The position numbers were made by a program, and so were the translations under genes. The notes beneath the pieces are model-generated. The model made no database searches, was not told where the DNA came from, and saw only the letters and a list, made by a program, of their open reading frames with translations. 64,000 bases of DNA from Rosellinia necatrix (Eukaryota > Ascomycota > Sordariomycetes > Xylariales > Xylariaceae). This document shows positions 58,001 to 64,000 of the stretch, piece by piece (position 1 is the first letter of the stretch; each line of letters starts with the position of its first letter). The stretch is taken from contig JAGYVD010000010.1 of assembly GCA_021209875.1 (NCBI GenBank), positions 3,038,001 to 3,102,000 on the forward strand. Reading direction: 5' to 3'.

Positions 58001-61000
58001 TAAACTACGGTTAAAAGCATTTATTAAATATAACAGCGTTTATTACCTGTTTTTAATAGCGATTTAAAATCTAAACCTGCATTAATAATTATTTATTTTT
58101 TAATAGTTTTTACGCGCTAATTAATAAATATTTTTTTAGTTAAAAAAATCTTTTTATTTTTATTAGTTAAACAGGTGTTATAATTAGTGCCGTCGGTACT
58201 ATTTATACGATTAATACTGTTAGTACTGCAAGTAGTACAGTTTATGCGATTATTATTGCTGCAGGCGCTAATACTGTTAATACAAAGTTTAATTAAATAG
58301 TTAATAATAGCGTAAGTATTATTAAAAAACTTTTATGTTCTGTTTATATAATTTTATTAATTTTGCAATAAATAATTTCTGCTGTTAAGAAAATGCTTAA
58401 TATAGTACGATTATAATCCAGTACTTTTTTTTTTAACTTTATAACTTAAATATACAAAATAAAAATCTTAATTATTAATAATTAAATAGCTTTAACTATT
58501 ACGTTTAAAAGTTTTTTAAGTTTATTATTTAGTAGACTTTTTATTTTATTAATTTTATCTGCTAAAACAGTTTAATCAAATAAAACAATTAAGTTTATTA
58601 AACTTTTATAATATATTATTAAATTATTTTTAATATAAAAGCTTTTTAGAATAAAAATAAAAGTTAACGCTACTACGTTATTCTTTAAATTTTAAAAATA
58701 ATTATATAAAGATTTTATAATTTTATATTAAATATTTATTATTATATTAATAAGTACTATTAATTAATCGTTATTAATTTTTATTTATTAAAACATAACT
58801 TTATGCTAGCTTTTATATATACTAACGCTAAAAATATCTTTATAAATTTTTTTAGCATTAAAAAGCTTTTAATATAGCTATAAGATAAAATTTATAATAT
58901 TAGTTAGTACGTTATATAGTTTTAATTATTAAACTTGCTTAAATTAACCTTATATTAATAATATTTAAATACTTAAGCTTTAAACCTATTTAAACATTGT
59001 TTAAATAACGCTATTTAAAATCTAAAGCCGTTTAAAAAATATTTATATAGCACTACTTATAAATTAACTCTATTAAGCTATATTTTAAGTTTAATAAAAA
59101 ATAATAATTGCTTAATAAAAAATATTAATATTGTTGGTTAAATCGTTAACAATATTTTAGTTGCTTATAAAATCTATTATTTTTATTAATATAAAAAGGT
59201 TTATTAATATAACATTAAAATTTTGCTAATATTTTTATTAGTTTGCAAATATAATTTAAAGTTTAATATTTTTAGCAGTTTTCTTTGTTTATATATTTAT
59301 AATAATAATTTTATTATTTTTTAAAATAGCTTTAATATTAATAATGTTATTTATAAAAACAGCTGTTATAACAATAGTTTTATTTATTAAAATAATAGCA
59401 ACTGCAGCAACAGTATTATATTCCGCAGTATTTTTATAATTAAAATCTTTTTTATTTTTATTAAGCTTGTGTTGCTTGAAAAAATAGTTTGTTTAAAAAA
59501 AAAGCATTATTTAAAAATTTTTAATATTATTAGCTATTTAAGCTTAGTTTAAACTAACAAAAATTTAATTTAATTAAAAAATATTTTAAAACTATATTTA
59601 ATACTGCCGAAAATTTTAAAGGCTTTTATATTTTTTATAATTAAAATTTTAAAGTAATCGCTAGTAATAATATCATTATTTTTTAATTTCGGTTTTATTA
59701 TTTTTTTAAGCTGTTTTTAAATTTAAAAATATAGTTTTGATTTAAAAAATTAACTATATAATATTATAATAGCTAGATTAATAATAATATAGTTGTTATT
59801 AATATGGTTTTAAATTAAATATTGTTTAAAAACACGCTTTTAATATTTTTTAAAAGTTGGTAAACTTATAATAAATAAAATATCGTTTATTAAAATTAGT
59901 TGGTTTTTTTTATAGTTGCATTTTTTTAATTTTATATTAATTATAAATAAATGAAAAGCCTAAACTATGATTTTATTAATAACTAATTTATAATATTATT
60001 ATTAATTATATTTATAAACAATATTTTAAAAAAATCGGCTGTTATAATAGTTATTTTAATTTAATTATTATAATAAAATATAAGTTTTAAGATTTTTTAA
60101 ATAAGTTTATAATTTCAGATATTATTTAAATTATTATTAAAACTAACGATTTTATACTGGTCGGCAATAAGCCAGCGGATTATTTTTATAAATGCTATTT
60201 TAAATAAAGAAAATATATAAAAATAAAAAATAATAAACTATAATAAAAATAATAGATTATAATATGTTTATAAAACAGTAATAAATTAAAATATTATATA
60301 ATAAATAAAATAATATTTATTAATAAAAATAAAACTTTTAATAAATAAAAAAAAAGCTTTATATAAAAAGTTTTATGTGTAATATATTATATATTAAAAA
60401 AAAAGCAGAGTAAACAAATAATTATTATTATACGCGTTAAATAAAATAAACTGTATAAATAACTTAAATAAACAGGTTAAATATGCTTATTATAAATTAT
60501 AAACTATATGTAATAATATTTATATATTAGTAGTTAAAATAGTTTTTACCTGTTGTTAATTGTTTATTATTTTTATTATAAGTTTTATTTTTAACACGTT
60601 TTTTTAAAAATAACCTGTTTTTTTATTAAAAGCTTTTATTAGTTCAGCGGCGTTTTATATAAATAATATTTTAAAATATTATTTATTATATAAAGCTTTA
60701 TATTTTTGTATTAAATAAAATATTTTAATCTTAAATATTTGCTAGCTTTATTAATCTGTTAATCTAATATAGTTTTAATTTTATAAAAAATAAAATCGTT
60801 TATATTTTTGTTAATATATATATCGCTAAAACATTTTTTTAATAAAAAAAGTCTAGTTTTAGCAGCGTTAAAAATAAATATGTTATAAATATAACTTAAT
60901 ATAGGCGTTAATATTTAAAAAAGTTTAATGTATATGTTAACTTATTTATTTTTTATAATATAATAAATAATCCTGTTTATTATTATAACTATTATTGCAA

Positions 61001-64000
61001 AAATTTTTGAACTGATAATATTGTTGATATAAACATAAAAAACTTTTCTATTTATTTAAAATTAAATTAAATTATATTTAATATTATAATAAATTTTATA
61101 TTAACTGCTGCAAATTAAATTTATATTTTTATATATATTTAATATAATTAATCATAAAAATTAAATTTAATTAACTTATAAAATAATTTTATAATTTATA
61201 AAAAACTTTATAGTTTAAAGTTAAATACTATTTAATTAAAAAACCTTTTGTTATTACAAATTTAATATTATTAAAATTATATTGTAATACTAAAATAATA
61301 TTTATTTATAATGTTTTAAAAATATAATATAATAATAAATAACGATTTTAATATTTTAATTATGTTTTTTATTTTAATTATAAGTTTAAAAATAATAACT
61401 TTTATTATTTTTAGCAATAAATTATTTTAGTTTATAAACTCTATTAAATTTAATTATAAACGCAAAATTTTTATTCAAAATAATTTTTGCTAGCATACTT
61501 TAGTTATATAATAATAATATAAATATAAAAACTTCTGCTTATTTTTTAGCTTTATATATAACGTTTTTAAATATTAATAGTGTTTTTTTTAAAAAGTTTA
61601 TAAATAACTAGCATAAAAACGTTATAAGATATATAATGTTTTATTTTTTAAAAAATATTTATTGCTAAAACTTTTAATAAACTAATAATAAAATCTATTA
61701 TCATAATATAATATAGCTGTAGTAGTTTTATATTAAGTTTTAATTTTTGAATAGTTTTTGCTAAGTAATTATATATTTAAAATATTAAAATAATATTAAA
61801 TATATTTAAAATTTATTTTAACAAGTTGTAAATAATAAATTTTTATAATTTATAATATATTTTTCTTATATATTATTTATAATAGCTGTTATTAATAATT
61901 AACTAAAATATATAATTTTATTTTGCTTTAAATATTTATTATATAAAATAATTCGTTTTAAATTTTAAACAAAAATAAACTAATAGCTAGCTATAATAAA
62001 AACTAATTTTTCTAAATAATAATATATTTGCCGCAGTTGTTTTTTACGCTGTTTATTTTTTTTTTTTATTAGTTTAATAAAACAGAAGTTTTTTTTATAG
62101 GTTTAAATAAGCTTTTTTTTTTAAATGTCGTTTATTTTAATTTTTATAGCTGTAATATAACCGAAGTTTTTAATAACGTTTTCAAAAGATTTTTAGTTTT
62201 TATTATTTTATATAAGAATATTATTAATAGTATAAGCTGTTAATAATTTTAAAAAAGCGTTTAATATTAAATTAAATTAACTTAATATATAGCAAATATA
62301 TAACCGAAATTAAAATAAATATATAAACGCTGTTATTAATTTAATATTTAGTTTTAAAATAGTAATTAATCTTAGGTTTATTTGTTCTACAATGATTTAT
62401 ATAATAAAATAGTTTGTTAGTATTATTATTAATAATATATAAAATTATATTTATATTTATAATTAATAATATATTAGAACTAAAGTAGATATTTTAATTT
62501 AATAAATTAATATGTTGCTTTTATTATATAAAAGTTTTTTGAAATTAAAATAAGTTTAATATTATTAATATAATTTTTTGTTATTTTATATAAAGTTTAA
62601 ATAAAAGCTATTATTTTATATTTTTGCTTGTAAAAATATTAAGCTTAATAAAAACTGTTTTTATAGTTTTAATGTTTAAACCAGCTGATATTTATAAGCT
62701 AATTTTAAATAATTTTAAAGCTTTAAAATTTTAAATTAGTTAATTTAAATATAATTTTATTGTTTATTATTGTTGTATTAAAATTGTTTTAAAAATAGTT
62801 TTTGTTGTTCTAGCTTTTATTAAAAGTTTTATTTTTTTGTAATAATAAAAGCTTTAATTAACATTATAAAATAAATTTCGATAAAATTTTTATTATTTTA
62901 ATATATATTTTAAATCTATAAAATTATAAAAGCTTAAATCTATAAATAATTTTAACCTGATTATTTATAATTATAAAACTAAAGCTGTTTTTTAAAATTT
63001 TAACAGTTTTGTTATAAAATATTTTATAAAAGATTTTATTAGTTTTAAACTAAAGTTAATATCATTAAATATTTAAAAGTTTTTTTAATATATTTATAGT
63101 ATTTATTAATAGTTTTAAAAATATAATTATATTATTATTATAATTAGTTATAAATTAGCAATATAATGTAAAAATATTATTTATAAATTATTACATAGAA
63201 CTTAACCTATTTTTAAATTTTATTTATATAGCTTTAAATATATAAAAGCTTTAGAAAAAATAACAATTATTTTGTTTTAATAAAATAGCTATATTAACAG
63301 TTAATAAAAAGTTTAACATAATTAATTCTTACAATATATTAATATTTTTAATATTTAATTATAATTGCTTTTATATTAATAATAAATATATATTAAATGT
63401 AATAATTTTATTTAATAATTAAAAATCTCTTATAGCTGAGTTTTTTTTTTTTTTTATATAACGTTATATAATAAATATTAAACATTTAAATAATATCTGT
63501 TTTTTAAAAATTAAGTTTACTGTTCTAATATATAAATTTAAACTATTTATTTATAATTTTTAATTTTATTTCTTGATATATATAGTTTTATTATATTAGG
63601 AATTTAATTTTATTATTTATTAATTAAATCTATTTATATTATATTATTTTATTTATTCTAATAATGGTTTTATTTGCTAAATCTTATGGTTTTTAAAAAT
63701 ATTTTTAGATTTATTCTAAATATATTATTTAAAGCATATATATATACTTTATCTTTAGTTTTTATATAAAAGCTTTTAAGCTTTAAAAAATAGCTTGTTA
63801 AATATTTTGCACTTAATATATTTTATTATATTCTGAATATTATTATTAAAATGTTTAATAGTTTTAAATAAATTAAAAGCTTTTTAAACGTATTTAACTT
63901 TTATAATATATAAAATTACTTATAGATTTTTTAATATTAATATAGCAGGTAATAAGTTTTTTTATATAAAATATATATAATTATAGTTTTAATAATTAAA
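55099..64000. other. AT-rich RIP-type block without identifiable element
   Basis: Almost pure A/T sequence with TpA-rich words and stops in all frames, continuing to the window edge. It is probably more decayed repeats, but I could not identify domains or matching termini. Small less-AT islands lie at about 56.95-57.13 kb and 58.19-58.30 kb; the latter is a low-complexity ACT/GTT/GCA-rich stretch that reads Ser/Thr/Val-rich on the plus strand and Asn/Ser/Thr-rich on the minus strand. Confidence 0.75.
56955..57130. other. Less AT-rich island with AAGCTTT-type short repeats
   Basis: GTAGGCATCAGATAGTAAG and CAGTGATTCTCAGAAGC are followed by several variants of GCTTTNNNAAAAAAAGC. It may be the end of another mobile element. 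No matching inverted copy was found in the window by eye. Confidence 0.45.

Noticed and set aside
48200..64000. Possible mitochondrial DNA insertion, because of the extreme AT content
   Set aside because: No mitochondrial genes or rRNA are recognisable, while LTRs and gypsy domain fossils explain at least 6.8 kb as RIP-mutated nuclear repeat.

Overview
The window looks like chromosomal DNA of a filamentous ascomycete (Pezizomycotina, most likely a Sordariomycete). Genes are moderately GC-rich, have short introns (about 50-200 nt) with GTRNGT donors and CTAAC/CTGAC-like branch sites, and many products are fungus-specific (Ecm33-like wall protein, DUF7053, DUF7580, soluble fumarate reductase). 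The last 16 kb is extremely AT-rich and carries the G:C-to-A:T decay typical of repeat-induced point mutation (RIP). I cannot name the genus.

Layout. From 0.2 to 36 kb is ordinary gene-bearing DNA: an Mtr10/transportin-3-type nuclear import receptor, an Ecm33-like surface protein with a membrane anchor, a two-span mitochondrial membrane protein, an SLC7/LAT-type amino-acid permease, an unrecognised small protein, a protein joining a CENP-B/Tc5-type helix-turn-helix to an aminoglycoside-phosphotransferase-like kinase, a decayed M13 (neprilysin-like) metalloprotease lacking its catalytic half, mitochondrial oligoribonuclease (REX2), phosphoglucomutase, soluble fumarate reductase (OSM1 type), a secreted esterase, a DUF7053 protein, and a BBE-type FAD-linked oxidase. 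From 36 to 48 kb genes are sparser and more accessory: a BAHD-like acyltransferase, a 2EXR/DUF7730-like hypothetical protein, and a DUF7580 protein (helical N-terminus plus degenerate kinase-like C-terminus). Several long stretches between genes hold nothing I can recognise.

At about 48.0 kb the composition changes sharply. Between 48,316 and 55,098 lies a complete-length but dead Ty3/gypsy (chromovirus-like) LTR retrotransposon: two 248-bp LTRs differing only by transitions in the parts I aligned, and between them, in order, fossils of a CCHC zinc knuckle, aspartic protease, reverse transcriptase, RNase H, integrase and probably a chromodomain, with key residues changed in the way RIP changes them. 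From 55.1 to 64.0 kb is more AT-rich DNA of the same character without an identifiable element.

How genes relate. The core genes are independent housekeeping functions (nuclear import, mitochondrial RNA turnover, glucose-phosphate metabolism, redox balance). The FAD-linked oxidase and the acyltransferase, about 1.7 kb apart on the same strand, could be a small tailoring pair, but no polyketide synthase, peptide synthetase or terpene synthase lies within the window. The most notable leads are the HTH-kinase fusion, the DUF7580 protein beside the RIP block, and the fossil chromovirus itself.
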